Shown in pieces: positions 19,414 to 28,770 of a DNA stretch of 64,000 nucleotides. Made by a program: the position numbers and the translations under genes. The notes beneath the pieces are model-generated. The model saw only the letters and a program-made list of their open reading frames with translations, was not told the origin of the DNA and ran no database searches. How positions within the stretch are numbered: position 1 is the first letter of the stretch; every line of letters begins with the position of its first letter. Source of the stretch: GCA-2861595 sp035525365. GTDB taxonomy: Bacteria; Actinomycetota; Acidimicrobiia; Acidimicrobiales; GCA-2861595. The stretch is from assembly GCA_035525365.1 (NCBI GenBank), contig DATLEK010000064.1:1-64000 (forward strand). The letters are read 5' to 3'.

Positions 19414-19590
19414 GTTGTGCAGTCGAGTAGGGATTGGACTCCGTCTCCACCATACGAGGGCAATGTGACAGCCCCGGGTAATGATGGCCGTCGACTTCTT
19501 CCGTGCGATGTCAAACTTGTCGGTGCTGGGGGTCGCTCCCAGATCGGCTTGGCGTCGAGTTTTGGAGAGCCTTCAGACTCACCGCGTGAT

Positions 19591-20976
19591 TCAGAAAAGG
19601 GTTGGCTCCTTGGAGTCATGGGTTGGTGGATCGGGCGCAAGTGGACCAAACCCATAGTTCAGACGTACCCCGCGGAGCACGCCCGCGGCGGCGAGGTGCT
19701 CGAGGAAGTGCCAGATCGCTCTACCCGCCCCGTACTCGCAGCGGTGGTGGGCGAGGACAAACCGGCGGACGTCTTCGAAGTGGAAGCTGTTGCCGTACGC
19801 GCGGTCGACGACGAAGTGCAGGAGGATCTCGGCGTGCCACACCGTCGCGTCGCCCTCGATCGCACCATCGTCCGGATCGGAGAAGCTCAACGTCACCGCG
19901 AGGCTGGGGACGGCAGCAGTCACGTCGGCGGCGACGACGTCGCGCGGGTTCCACGCGGGAACGCTCAGCCCCTCCCGAGGTGAAGGGCGTGCCGCCTGCA
20001 CCCTTTCGGACGCCTCCCTGGTGGCACTCTCCACGTTCATTGGATGCTCTGCCTCGGTGAGCTCCTTCAGCTTCATCAGGGCGAGGTGGGCCTCCCACCG
20101 CTTGCCGCCTTTCGCAAGGCGCTGGTCGTGGGGTGAGACAACAACGGCGTTGACAATGGCATGCGCCGTCATCGCGGCCCAGAGGCAGGTAACGGCGAGA
20201 CCGGGGTCGTCGTCAACCGGCGCGACGAAGTCGTCGCCGTTGACGGTACGGTCGACGCCACTTGCCGCTAGTTCGGCGCGCTCAACGTCCAACCACCACA
20301 CGCGGGCACCGGAGCCGAGGACCTCGCGGTGTACCTGCTGGAGCCCGCGATGCAACGGCTGTTCGACGGTGGAGGCGGTGGGCACGCCGAACAGCCACGT
20401 CGTCGAGAAGCTCGCAGCGCGCAGAGCCTCGTCGCGGTCACGCCAGGTCTTCGCAGTCAGACCTGAGTACTGCACCTCTATAGCGATGCGCTGCCCATCA
20501 CCCAGAACCGCGCTCACGTCAGGCGTACGTCCGGCTTGGGTGTCCCGCCGCTCGATTTCGACCACGACAGCGCCGGCCTGTCGCAACCACTCGGCAACAA
20601 GGAGCTTTCCCTGCACGTGCGCTATCGACTCGGGCCGGTGCGGGACGGGCGGCCGGTCGCGGTGTCGGAACCCGTCGTCAACGAAGGACTTCGCTCGCCG
20701 ATGGGCGCGAACGGTCGTGAGTGCAGGCCTAGCGCAGTTCTCGAGAGGACAGACAAGTTCGCCTGCCCGGCAGCGGACGCGCAGCTCGTCCGCCTCGCCC
20801 CGGTCGATGCGAATAAGTCGCTCGGCGGCGCGGTCCCACGCCCACCGTTGGCCCGTCTCGTCGCGGGACTCGAAAAACTCTCGGTGCGCAGCCTCCACCA
20901 CCGCAGATCGTGACAGCGGGGTGTGACAACGACGCTCCCGGCGGCGGCGGATCGAGCCAACACCTATCGCCGCCAC
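19591..20976 (-). CDS. CoiA-like nuclease, second copy
   Basis: 461 residues, intact. The N-terminal half shows a CoiA-type arrangement: a Cys pair (C76, C81), a basic stretch RHRDRPPVPHRPESIAH with histidines, then the nuclease core GRTPDVSAV (D153) and IAIEVQYS (E167-x-Q169). The E-x-Q form is typical of CoiA-like restriction-endonuclease folds. The C-terminal ~200 residues are not recognised. It lies 12 bp downstream of the methylase/helicase fragment on the same strand, and upstream of brxF. The start is uncertain: GTG 20976 has only a weak ribosome site, and later starts are possible. It differs clearly from the CoiA-like protein at 2.9-4.1 kb. Confidence 0.65.
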   Translation of the reverse strand: MAAIGVGSIRRRRERRCHTPLSRSAVVEAAHREFFESRDETGQRWAWDRAAERLIRIDRGEADELRVRCRAGELVCPLENCARPALTTVRAHRRAKSFVDDGFRHRDRPPVPHRPESIAHVQGKLLVAEWLRQAGAVVVEIERRDTQAGRTPDVSAVLGDGQRIAIEVQYSGLTAKTWRDRDEALRAASFSTTWLFGVPTASTVEQPLHRGLQQVHREVLGSGARVWWLDVERAELAASGVDRTVNGDDFVAPVDDDPGLAVTCLWAAMTAHAIVNAVVVSPHDQRLAKGGKRWEAHLALMKLKELTEAEHPMNVESATREASERVQAARPSPREGLSVPAWNPRDVVAADVTAAVPSLAVTLSFSDPDDGAIEGDATVWHAEILLHFVVDRAYGNSFHFEDVRRFVLAHHRCEYGAGRAIWHFLEHLAAAGVLRGVRLNYGFGPLAPDPPTHDSKEPTLF

Positions 20977-20988
20977 CTCGGGCTGACG

Positions 20989-21951
20989 TCAACGACGAAG
21001 GGCAGACGGTTTCGCGAGACTTTGCGCGGCGAGGCGGGCCGCCATCCGCTCCGCGGCTGGCGGGTCGGGGGATAGGGAAGGTGGTTCCCTGGCGGGCGGA
21101 ACCAGTAGCTCGTTGATCTCCTGTTGCCTGCGCTGAAGACGCCGGAGCTCATCCTCGTGCTCGAATGGAGCCCCGAGCCGGGCTCTGGCTCGTGCAGCCT
21201 CCTCGCCGAACGCCGCCCGATCGGATCGGGCTTCCAAGAGGGCCGAGTCGAGATTCTGGATCCTGCGTTCCAGTCGCTGTATCAGGCTGGAGGGGTCCAC
21301 GGCGTGCCACTCGTCAGTGGGCCACCGAATCTCCGCGCCAACATCGGTGATCGTCAGCGAGACCTCGTGGAAGCGGCGATCGATGTCGGCGTGGACATCG
21401 AAGCCGGCGAGGTGTCCCGCCGGGGCCTTCTCGGGTCGACTCGACGGGCCGTTCATCAGAGCCGAGACCAGCCGACTGAGGTGATTGCCCGCCTCAACCC
21501 GTTTCGTGTGCAGAGCGCCGTCGACCGTCATCTTGAAGCGGTCGCCTCGGGTGTCCTGGCGGTGCTCTATGGCGGCTTCGAGTTGCCGGAGGCGCCTTCC
21601 AGCGGATCCTGCCCGATGCTCGGCAGTGTCCAGGGCTCGCCGGAGGCGGTGCTGGTCGTCAAGGTGAGCACGCCGGAGTCGGCCCAGCCGGGCCACGTCG
21701 GCATCCACGGTCGCCTTCTCCAGGATGAGCGGGTTGCCCGTGGCCAGCGCTTTCACCTCAGCGTAAGAGAGGGCCTGGTCGCCGATGTCGTCAACATCGC
21801 GGTCGACGGCCCGGCCAGTGGCGACCTGGTTGATGAACGCGGCTTTCCGTTCCACGGTCTGCCACATGTAGATGTCGAAGCTGCCCTCTGTCGCGTACCG
21901 CAGGATCGACACCTCGGCGTTCTGATTGCCCTGGCGCACGATCCGCCCATC
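20989..21951 (-). pseudogene. C-terminal fragment of ICE methylase/helicase, separated from its N-terminus
   Basis: The frame begins with DGRIVRQGNQN, which is helicase motif VI, and continues with YATEGSFDIYMWQTVERKA and the YAEVKALATGNPLILEKA block typical of the C-terminus of large phage/ICE SNF2-methylase proteins, then coiled coil to a stop at 20989. No start codon precedes it that would give a sensible protein. The missing N-terminal part lies at 36412-40428 on the same strand and stops exactly where this one begins, at the Asp codon before GRIVRQGN. The 14.5 kb between the two is therefore an insertion or rearrangement. The fragment alone lacks all ATPase residues. Confidence 0.85.
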
Positions 21952-21984
21952 GGCCGCTAGGCGGCCTCCGACCCACCAAGCCCG

Positions 21985-22028
21985 GGGTGTACGAAAACTC
22001 CGGACTGGGTGTACGGAAACGCCGGAAT
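21985..22028. repeat. 22-bp imperfect tandem repeat at the insertion edge
   Basis: Two adjacent units (21985-22006 and 22007-22028), each beginning GGGTGTACG and containing AAAC-CCGGA, about 18 of 22 positions identical. They lie some 35 bp inside the left boundary of the insert that splits the methylase/helicase gene. Recombinase arm-type sites and terminal repeats have this look, but no function is shown. Confidence 0.55.
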
Positions 22029-22053
22029 GCTCAGCGAAAGTATCAATAGCAAT

Positions 22054-22077
22054 GCAACTACCGGTGCAACTACCGGG
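22054..22077. repeat. 12-bp tandem repeat, GCAACTACCGG(T/G) twice
   Basis: Two adjacent copies of GCAACTACCGG plus one base (22054-22065 and 22066-22077), just beyond the 22-bp repeats and 3' of the small gene at 22099-22362. Role unknown. Confidence 0.5.
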
Positions 22078-22098
22078 CCGCCGACGAGGGCCATTGCT

Positions 22099-22362
22099 TC
22101 ACGCGGCAACGACCCTGGCGCGGGTGAGGGCCTGCCATAGCTCGACGGCATCGCCGACCAGCTCCATGGTCACTTTGGTACCGCCTGGGCGCTCGACGAC
22201 GGCGAGCACACGGGCCACCACCGGGTCGGCCTCGTCTCCGGTGACCACGAGCTGGCCCACCACGACTGCTTCCGGATGGGCGGCCTCGTCCAAGAACGCC
22301 CACAGCTGGCCCTCGCGGTCGCGGCCCTGAACGTCGCAGGGAATGTCCAATTCAACAGCCAC
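22099..22362 (-). CDS. Small hypothetical protein, mobile-element gene
   Basis: 87 residues from GTG 22362, selected because GGAGG sits 8 nt upstream (CGGAGGTGACAAA). The sequence is acidic, with no membrane segment or catalytic motif; it contains a beta-strand-rich middle (VVVGQLVVTGDEADPVVARVL is a run of alternating hydrophobics). It starts 5 bp beyond the stop of the next upstream gene, so the three minus-strand genes 23573 to 22099 probably form one operon led by the XRE regulator. Function not recognised. Confidence 0.55.
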   Translation of the reverse strand: MAVELDIPCDVQGRDREGQLWAFLDEAAHPEAVVVGQLVVTGDEADPVVARVLAVVERPGGTKVTMELVGDAVELWQALTRARVVAA

Positions 22363-22366
22363 TTTG

Positions 22367-22801
22367 TCACCTCCGGCGATCCTTGTGCGGGTTCGGCTCC
22401 TCGTGTGGCCGGAACAGCGCAGCGAGCTTCTCCGCTTCCACGATACCGAGCACGGGCAGCACGATGTCGGCGTGTGGGGGTGCGCCAGTGGCAAACACCT
22501 GGAAGCCGTGTTCGATCAAGCGGGACAGTGGGCAAGTTGCGTAACGGCTGTAGGTGGCCAGCTGGCCAGCCAGGATGCGATCCAAGGGCCACGAGGGCAG
22601 GACGAGGTCGATGCTGATGGAGGGCATGTTCTTGCCCCGCAGGCTGTACTCCCTTGCCTGGCGAAGAGCGTGGGCGAGAAACTTCTCACCCGTGATGGGA
22701 GCGCCGCGCACGGCGACGGTTGTCTCGGGCGGCACGACACCGCCATCGGTCCAGTAGTCATCCTCGATGGAGGCGAGAGACGAGGGGTCGGGTAGATCCA
22801 T
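22367..22801 (-). CDS. Hypothetical protein in regulator operon
   Basis: 144 residues from ATG 22801, with GAGGGG about 12 nt upstream. The protein has an acidic N-terminus and a central segment (ISIDLVLPSWPLDRILAGQL) without a known motif. It follows the XRE-family gene by ~50 bp and is followed at 5 bp by the 87-residue gene. In many mobile elements an XRE regulator is paired with an ImmA-type protease, but no HEXXH zinc motif is present here, so that role is not supported. Confidence 0.55.
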   Translation of the reverse strand: MDLPDPSSLASIEDDYWTDGGVVPPETTVAVRGAPITGEKFLAHALRQAREYSLRGKNMPSISIDLVLPSWPLDRILAGQLATYSRYATCPLSRLIEHGFQVFATGAPPHADIVLPVLGIVEAEKLAALFRPHEEPNPHKDRRR

Positions 22802-22853
22802 CGGCTTCACGCGTCCCCTCGACAAGTGACGCTCATGTTGGCGATGGCGGACG

Positions 22854-23573
22854 TTAGTTCCAGTCCTCCGCGGATTTCGAGCCAGGATCCTCGCCGCTGT
22901 GTGCGCCGGCCGGGACTCCCAGGTTGTCGGCGTCGATGCCGGCGTCGGCCGCCACCGCCCGCTTGGCCCGCACCTCCAGGTCCTCGAGCTGATTGGCCAG
23001 GGACCGCAAGCTGGTCTGCCAGCGACCCAGGTCCTGGAACGATTGGCGGACCAGGGCCTCAACCTTGTGGCGGCCGAGGGCGGTGATGCGGGCCTGGGCG
23101 GCAGTGAGCACCCCGGTGCCCGACTCGCCCAAGAAGGCGTCGAGGCGCACAGCCAACATCGCCTGCTGGGCCTTGTCGCCGAACACCAGGTCCACCAGCA
23201 GAGCCACGGTCTCGCCCAAGGCCGGGGCGTCGGGCACGTCCAGGCGCGTCGGCATGCCCGGGCCGGCCCAGGCCGGGGGTGGCATGAAGAACCACGTCAC
23301 CGGAACCTCGAACGCCCGGGCAAAGGCCACGATCTCATCGGCGCTGAAGTTGCGCACCACCCGCCCCGCCACCGACCGCTCGGCCTGGGAGAGACTGGCC
23401 TTGGACCACAGCACCCCGAGGTAGGGCTCTAAGGCCTCGGCCGCTTGATCCTGGGTCCAGCCCTTCAGCTCACGGGCTCTGGCCAGGTTGTAGGCCACCA
23501 CCTGGTTGGGGCTCAGGCCGAAGACGAGTCCACGGTCCTCCTTGGCTGCACCCTTGGGCCTCCTCCGTGCCAC
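22854..23573 (-). CDS. XRE-family transcriptional regulator
   Basis: 239 residues. Residues ~24-80 form a helix-turn-helix of the Cro/CI (XRE) type: NQVVAYNLARARELKGWTQ, then QAAEALEP, SKASLSQAER and a final helix with FSADEIVAFARAFEVPVTW. The remainder is helical and may be a dimerisation or ligand domain. It is divergent from the excisionase-like gene at 23866 and separated by a 292-bp AT-richer region with GTATC repeats, so it probably represses both promoters and controls mobilisation of the element. The start follows a plausible purine-rich stretch. Confidence 0.8.
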   Translation of the reverse strand: MARRRPKGAAKEDRGLVFGLSPNQVVAYNLARARELKGWTQDQAAEALEPYLGVLWSKASLSQAERSVAGRVVRNFSADEIVAFARAFEVPVTWFFMPPPAWAGPGMPTRLDVPDAPALGETVALLVDLVFGDKAQQAMLAVRLDAFLGESGTGVLTAAQARITALGRHKVEALVRQSFQDLGRWQTSLRSLANQLEDLEVRAKRAVAADAGIDADNLGVPAGAHSGEDPGSKSAEDWN

Positions 23574-23865
23574 CTGGTATCCCCCTGTATCGTCCTGTGC
23601 GCTCCAGTATCAACTACAACAGCGACTGATACCCTATCGATTGACCCCGCCACATGCAAAGCTCGGCCTCGGCCGACGAGTATCCAGCCAACCAAATCTC
23701 CCCGAATCCGGCCTGAAATCCAAAATATCTAAGAAGTATTTTCGGTGTCCGTTGGTGGCCGTTCTTTACCACTGAGTACCAGATAGTGCTATTCTGTATC
23801 AAGTTTTCGGACGCAACCAAATATTCCGGTTGACGAGCGAACGACACTGACGTAACTTTGCCGCC
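23574..23865. promoter_or_regulatory. Divergent control region with GTATC repeats, putative XRE operators
   Basis: 292 bp with no gene and visibly lower GC than its surroundings, between the XRE regulator (minus) and excisionase-like gene (plus). It contains several GTATC/GATAC elements. GTATCA at 23607-23612 and TGATAC at 23627-23632 form a perfect inverted pair with a 14-nt spacer, and further GTATC copies lie near 23577, 23588, 23680 and 23798. The cluster is what one expects for cooperative binding of a phage-type repressor. Binding is inferred, not shown. Confidence 0.5.
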
Positions 23866-24198
23866 GTGGCCCGTCGGCCTGATTCTCACGGCGCTACTGC
23901 GCCAGCGCACAGCGGCGGCATGGCAATGCCCCGCCGGGGCTTCGACGCGCCACGGCCCCGACCGGCCCGAGGGCGGTACTTCACCATCCCCCAGGCGACC
24001 GACGCCTACCCCGGGGTACTGACCGTGCGCCTCATCCGCCGCCTGGTGGCCGAGCGGCGCATTGCCTTTACCTACGCCGGGCGGCGCATCGTGTTGGCCG
24101 AGCCCGACATCGAGGCCTATCTTGAGGCCAACCGCCTGGAGCCGATCACCCGCTGGAACAGGGCGGGCGGACGCCCGGGTGTGAGCGGGCTGCGGTGA
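23866..24198 (+). CDS. Excisionase-like helix-turn-helix protein
   Basis: Up to 110 residues from GTG 23866; ATG 23920 is an alternative. The core YFTIPQATDAYPGVLTVR followed by RIAFTYAGRRIVLAEPDIEAYL is a MerR/excisionase-type winged helix (HTH_17): helix-turn-helix, wing with basic residues, then an I-E-A-Y-L helix. Such proteins bend DNA at attachment sites or activate transfer promoters. The stop overlaps the next gene start (GTGA), indicating coupling to the winged-helix protein. It is the first rightward gene of the operon leading to the relaxase. Confidence 0.65.
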   Translation: MARRPDSHGATAPAHSGGMAMPRRGFDAPRPRPARGRYFTIPQATDAYPGVLTVRLIRRLVAERRIAFTYAGRRIVLAEPDIEAYLEANRLEPITRWNRAGGRPGVSGLR

Positions 24199-24834
24199 CC
24201 GAGCTGCGGATCGGGGAGGCCAGCGCAGAGGTGCGCGCCAGCCTGCGGGCCCATCGAGTGGATGGTGCTCGAGGAGCTGGCCCTCGCCGCCGGCGTTGAC
24301 GAAGCCGGGCTCCTGGTGGCGCCCACCAGCGCCCGGGCGGTGGCCGAGCGCCTCGGGCTCACCGCCGGCGCCGTGGCCCGGGCTCTGGCATCGCTACGCG
24401 CCCTGGGACTGGTGAGCCACCTCCGTCGTGGCGGTCTGTCCGGGCGCTTCGGGCCGTCGAACTACGTGTTGGGCTCCATCCCCGGCCTGGACGTGGCGGA
24501 CCTCGGTACGCCTCCGGGTGCGGCCGTTCCATGCTCGGGCACACCGTGTGTGGGTTCACCGCACATGGCGGCGCCATCCATGGGGGACCAACCCACGGCC
24601 GATACGGGCGGTCTTGCCGGCCGCCCGGCGCGCCGAGACACCTCGCCGGTGCTGGAGCCCGTCCCGACGATGGCGAGCGAGCCCCAGGCCCCCGGCCAGG
24701 AACGGCCGGCGGCGAAGAGCACAGGGCGTTCTGGCAGAGCCCGGCCACCACGCCTCGACGCCGGCCTGCAGCTCGAGCTGTTGTCCGCGCCGCCGGAACC
24801 AGCGACGAAGAGGTCTCAAGAACATGGGCGCTGA
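24195..24834 (+). CDS. Winged-helix protein, probable frameshift near 24243-24253
   Basis: The GTG at 24195 overlaps the previous stop (GTGA) and reads TELRIGEASAEVRASL. The frame is then lost, while the adjacent frame resumes with GPIEWMVLEELALAA from about 24250 and runs to 24834. One extra C in a C/G run explains it; the joined protein is ~213 residues. Residues in the second frame form a winged helix (SARAVAERLGLTAGAVARAL, LRALGLVSHLRR). The C-terminal half is low-complexity and proline/alanine-rich. This is probably a plasmid/ICE regulatory or replication-associated DNA-binding protein. The stop overlaps the next ATG by 11 bp. Confidence 0.5.
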
Positions 24835-25339
24835 AGTCCGGGTGGAGCACGCCTACCCGGCGGCCATGGACTTCCTCCGCCGCCACGGCCCTGAGACCGT
24901 CGCCGTGCTGCACGACCTTCTGGCCCAGGCGGAGCTTCGGAACGGGGAGTTGGTGGTGCGGGCCAGCGTGCGCGACATCGCCGGGCGACTCGGCTTCATC
25001 TCCAAGGACACGGTGCATCGCCGGCTGCGCCAGCTGGTCCGGGCCGGCGTGCTCCGGCGCCCGGCGTCGGCCGGGCGGGCTGCCTCTATGGCTTCGGTGT
25101 TCGAGATCGAGCTGGCCGACACCGCCATCTCCGTCACCGCCTTCGGCGCCCCACCTCAGGCCGTCCCGGTCCCACACCTGCGCCCACCTCCACGCCTCGC
25201 CTCCCCACTCCCACCTCCCCCCCTTCCTCCTCCACTCCCAACTCCCCCTCGTCCTCCTCCACCCCCACCTATCCCACCCGCTCCACCCCCACGCCCCCTC
25301 CGCCCCCCAGCCCTCCTCCTCCCTCCGTCTCAACCCTGA
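24824..25339 (+). CDS. Winged-helix DNA-binding protein with proline-rich tail
   Basis: 171 residues from ATG 24824, overlapping the previous stop by 11 bp. Residues ~10-90 contain a winged helix: ASVRDIAGRLGFISKDTVHR is the recognition helix-turn-helix and LRQLVRAGVLRRP the wing. After about residue 110 the protein becomes almost pure Pro/Leu/Ser, encoded by a 150-bp polypyrimidine tract; that tail may be genuine or may be a reading frame running through non-coding DNA after a lost stop. It lies just upstream of the relaxase and may regulate it or act at oriT. Confidence 0.6.
   Translation: MGAEVRVEHAYPAAMDFLRRHGPETVAVLHDLLAQAELRNGELVVRASVRDIAGRLGFISKDTVHRRLRQLVRAGVLRRPASAGRAASMASVFEIELADTAISVTAFGAPPQAVPVPHLRPPPRLASPLPPPPLPPPLPTPPRPPPPPPIPPAPPPRPLRPPALLLPPSQP
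25186..25335. repeat. Polypyrimidine (C-rich) tract upstream of relaxase
   Basis: About 150 bp in which the plus strand is almost entirely C and T, with many runs of three to seven C; the minus strand therefore carries repeated G-tracts able in principle to form G-quadruplexes. It lies within the 3' end of the winged-helix gene and ends ~90 bp before the relaxase start. Confidence 0.7.
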
Positions 25340-25423
25340 CAGACGAGTGCACAGTTGTGCCTCCCCGCCCCGCGTTGAGGATTCCGTTGAGGTTCCCGTT
25401 CTCGTCATGAGGGATGGTCACCG
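25340..25423. promoter_or_regulatory. Candidate oriT/relaxase control region
   Basis: 84 bp immediately upstream of the MobF relaxase. It contains an inverted repeat GCACA-GT-TGTGC (25349-25360) and two adjacent 12-bp direct repeats, GTTGAGGATTCC (25374-25385) and GTTGAGGTTCCC (25386-25397), followed by a third GTT-start. Inverted repeats next to iterons directly upstream of a MobF relaxase are usual oriT architecture. A nic site cannot be assigned by eye, and an operator is the alternative. Confidence 0.4.
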
Positions 25424-28400
25424 ATGACCGTGCGGGTCCAGACGCTGAAGGGAGCCGACGCCGGCGCCTACTACGTGGAGCACCTGCCCAGCTACTACCT
25501 GGATGCGGGTGAGCCACCGGGACGCTGGCACGGCAAGGGTGCTGAGCGGCTCGACCTGGCCGGCGAGGTCGACGACGAGGCTTTCCTGGCCCTCATGGCT
25601 GGCCTGCACCCGGCCACGGGAAACCATCTCGGGCGCCGCTACGGAGACCACACGGCGCGGGGCTTCGACATGACCGCCTCGGCACCGAAATCGGTCTCTG
25701 TGCTGTTCGCCCTCGGCGACGGCCCCACCCGCCAGGCGGTGCTGGAGTCACATGACGCGGCGGCGGTCGCCCTGGTCGACTGGGTCGAGGCCCACGCCCA
25801 TACCCGCTACCGCCAGCAGGGCGAGATCGGGGTCTTCGACGCCGAGGGCATCGTGGCCGCGACCTTTCGCCAACACACCAGCCGGACCCTCGATCCTCAG
25901 CTGCATCCCCATGTGGTCATCGCCAACCGGGTGCGTTCGACTGACGGTCGCTGGTTGGCCCTCGACGCCCGCCTCATCAAACACGATCAGCGCACCCTCT
26001 CCGCCCTCTACCACGCCGCCCTCCGCTCCGAGCTGCGCCGGCGCCTGGGAGTGGAGTGGAACGAGCCGACGAACGCCATCGCCGAGATCGCCACCGTCCA
26101 TCCGGATGTTCTCGCCGAGTTCTCCACCCGCACCGGCCAAGTCGAGGCCCGTTTCGAGGAGAAGCTGGAGCGCTTCGAGGCTGCCTTCGGCCGCCAACCC
26201 ACGCAGAGGGAGCGGTGGCGGCTGGAGCGGGAGGCGGTCACCGACAGCCGCCCGGCCAAGGTCCATGGCTTTGACGCCGAGGCGCTGCATGAACAGTGGG
26301 CCGACCAGGCCCGGGCCATCGGTTATGAGCCGGAGCGCGTCGTGGCCGCGGCGGTCAGTACCGAACTGGAGTCGCATCCCATCGACCACATCAGCAGGAC
26401 TGAAGTTGCTGCCGCCGCCCTGGCGGCGTTGGCCGAGGGCCAGTCCACCTGGCGGGCCGCCGAGGTCGTCCGTGAGCTGGCCGCCGCGGTTCCTCCCGGG
26501 CTCACCGCGGAACCCGGTCGCCTGCTGGCGTGGCTGGACGAGGTGGCCGCCGATGTCATCGACACCCACATGGTGGAGCTGTCCCCGCCGGTGCCCGAGG
26601 GAGTGGAGCTGCGGAGCGACGGGCGCCCCGTCAGCGAGTCGGTGTTGCACCGGGCTTTGAGCACGCCGGCCATCGTGGCCCAGGAGGAGGCGCTGGTGGT
26701 CTGGGCCGACAAGCGCATCGAGGTGGGCGGCGTCGATGCTGCTGCCGCCGGCCGCCGCTCAACCATGGAGCTGAGCGGTCCTCAGCGACAGGTCGCCGCC
26801 GCCGTGGCCGGCACCAGGGAGCTGGTGCTGGTGGTGGGTCCCGCCGGCACAGGCAAGACCACCGCTTTGGCTCCTGCGGTGGCGCAGCTGCGGGCCGAGG
26901 GGCGGGCGGTGTTCGGCGTCGCTCCTTCGGCCACCGCAGCGGAGGTGCTCAGCACCGAAACCGGGGTGGGTGCCGACACCATCGACAAGTTGCTCATCGA
27001 GCACCGCCTGGCCCGCCGCCCCCAGTCGGAGTTCGACCTGACCACCGGCGCCACCGTGGTGGTTGACGAGGCGGCCATGGTCCCCACGGCCAAGCTGGCC
27101 GAGCTAGCGCTAGCCGACCTCGCTGATCGGCGGGGTTGGCGCGGCTGGTGGGAGATCCCCTCCAGTTCTCCGCCGTGGGGCGCTCGGGCATGTTCGCGCA
27201 CCTGGTCGACTGCTTCGGCGCCGTCGAGCTCGACCGGGTAAGGCGCTTCTCCAACCCCTGGGAGCGCGAAGCCAGCCTGGGCCTTCGTCGAGGCGATGCC
27301 TCGGTGTTTCAGACCTACGACCACCACGGTCGCCTGCACTCCGGCTCGCGGTCGGCCATGGCCTCCGCCGTGGTCGAGGCGTGGAGCCAAGCTCGCGGTC
27401 GTGGCGAGGACGTGGCCATGATGGCGCCGAGCGTCGAAGCGGTGGCCGATCTCAACCGCCGGGCTCAGTGGCTTCGGGCCGCCGCCGGCGAGATTGACAT
27501 GGCCGGCACTCACGTACTCACCGGCCCCTACGAGATCCATGTCGGCGACGTTGTGGCCACCCGGCGCAACGACCGCCAGCTGCGCACCGACCGGGGCTAC
27601 ATGGTCAAGAACCGGGACCACTGGGAGGTTGTCCGGATCGGCGACGGGGGCGACCTCGTGGTCAGCGGCCGTACCGGGATGGCTCGCCTGCCTGAGGACT
27701 ACGTGGCGGCCCATGTGGAGCTGGCCTACGCCCAGACCAGCCATGCCAACCAGGGCCGCACCGTGGACACCTCGCTGGTCTTCATCGACGCACCGGTGGA
27801 CACCGCCGGTGTCTATGTGCCCATGACCCGCGGCCGTCACAGCAACGACACCTTCGTGGTCACCGACGGCCAGCGGAGCGCCATCGACGTGCTGGGCGAG
27901 GCGTTGGCGCGGGAGTGGATCGACGAGCCGGCCATCGTGCGACGGGACCAGCTCAGCGCCGCCCGCCGCCTGGAACCCACCCGGGCTCCAGCCGCGCCCG
28001 CGCCGATACTCAAGGAGGAGCCGCGGCCTTCCGTGCTGAGGCTGCCGCTCGGGCCGGCGGCCCTCCGGGACCTGTTCGAGGCCAATTACGAGCTCACCGC
28101 AGCCATCTCCCGCATTCGCTTCGACGCCGACCAGGCCCAGCGAGACCTGACGGCCGCGGCGCGACAGCGGTCCAGTGTCGAGTCGACGATGCAAGCAGCC
28201 GCCCAGCGCATCGAGTGGGCCAACCAGCGCCTGGCCTCCTACGACCGGCCCTTCAAGCGTCATTGGCACCGCTTCGACATCTCGAACGACCACTCGATCA
28301 TCGAGGCGGCCAGAGCCGCCATCGACCGGGGACGAGAGGAACTCGCCGCGCTGGAGGCGAGGTGCCGTGGCCTGGGGCGGGAGGTGGTCGATAGCCGGGA

Positions 28401-28770
28401 GCAGGTGTCAAAGGTCCCCGAGCTGGAGCGGGACCATCACCGTGTTCGTGCCCGCCTCCGCGCCGATCTGGAGATCCGAGCCGAGCAGTTGTCGATGGAC
28501 TCGATGTTGGTCCTGCCCCGTCATCTCGGCCAGCGCCCGACGACGGCCATGGAGGCCGCCACCTGGGACCACGCCGCGGCAAGGATCGAACAGCACCGGG
28601 TGGCCTTCGCCGTCACCGACGACTGGGAGCCGCTCGGCCCGGCTCCGGGCATCTTCGATGACGCCTACGCCGCCAGTCGCCGGGTTGCCCGAGAGGCCAC
28701 CGATGCCATGCTGGCCACGCGTGGGTGGGACCGCAAGATCGAGCGGGAGGGGCCAGAACTGTCGCTGTGA
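25424..28770 (+). CDS. MobF/TraI-type conjugative relaxase-helicase, single frameshift near 27138-27146
   Basis: The N-terminus is a TrwC relaxase domain: tyrosines Y16/Y17 and Y24/Y25, DMTASAPKSVSVLFAL, and the histidine triad in RQHTSRTLDPQLHPHVVIAN (H151, H161, H163). A RecD-like helicase follows: Walker A VGPAGTGKTT near 473 and Walker B VVVDEAAMVPT. Near 27138-27146 the frame shifts. The adjacent frame resumes with ARLVGDPLQFSAVGRSGMF (motif III), has QGRTVDTSLVFID and PMTRGRHSNDTF (motifs V/VI), then a helical C-terminus, stop 28770. One missing base gives ~1115 residues. It should nick oriT and unwind DNA for transfer through the coupling protein at 41.6-43.5 kb. Confidence 0.85.

Noticed and set aside
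22367..22801. ImmA/IrrE-type protease partner of the XRE regulator.
   Set aside because: Position fits, but there is no HEXXH motif.
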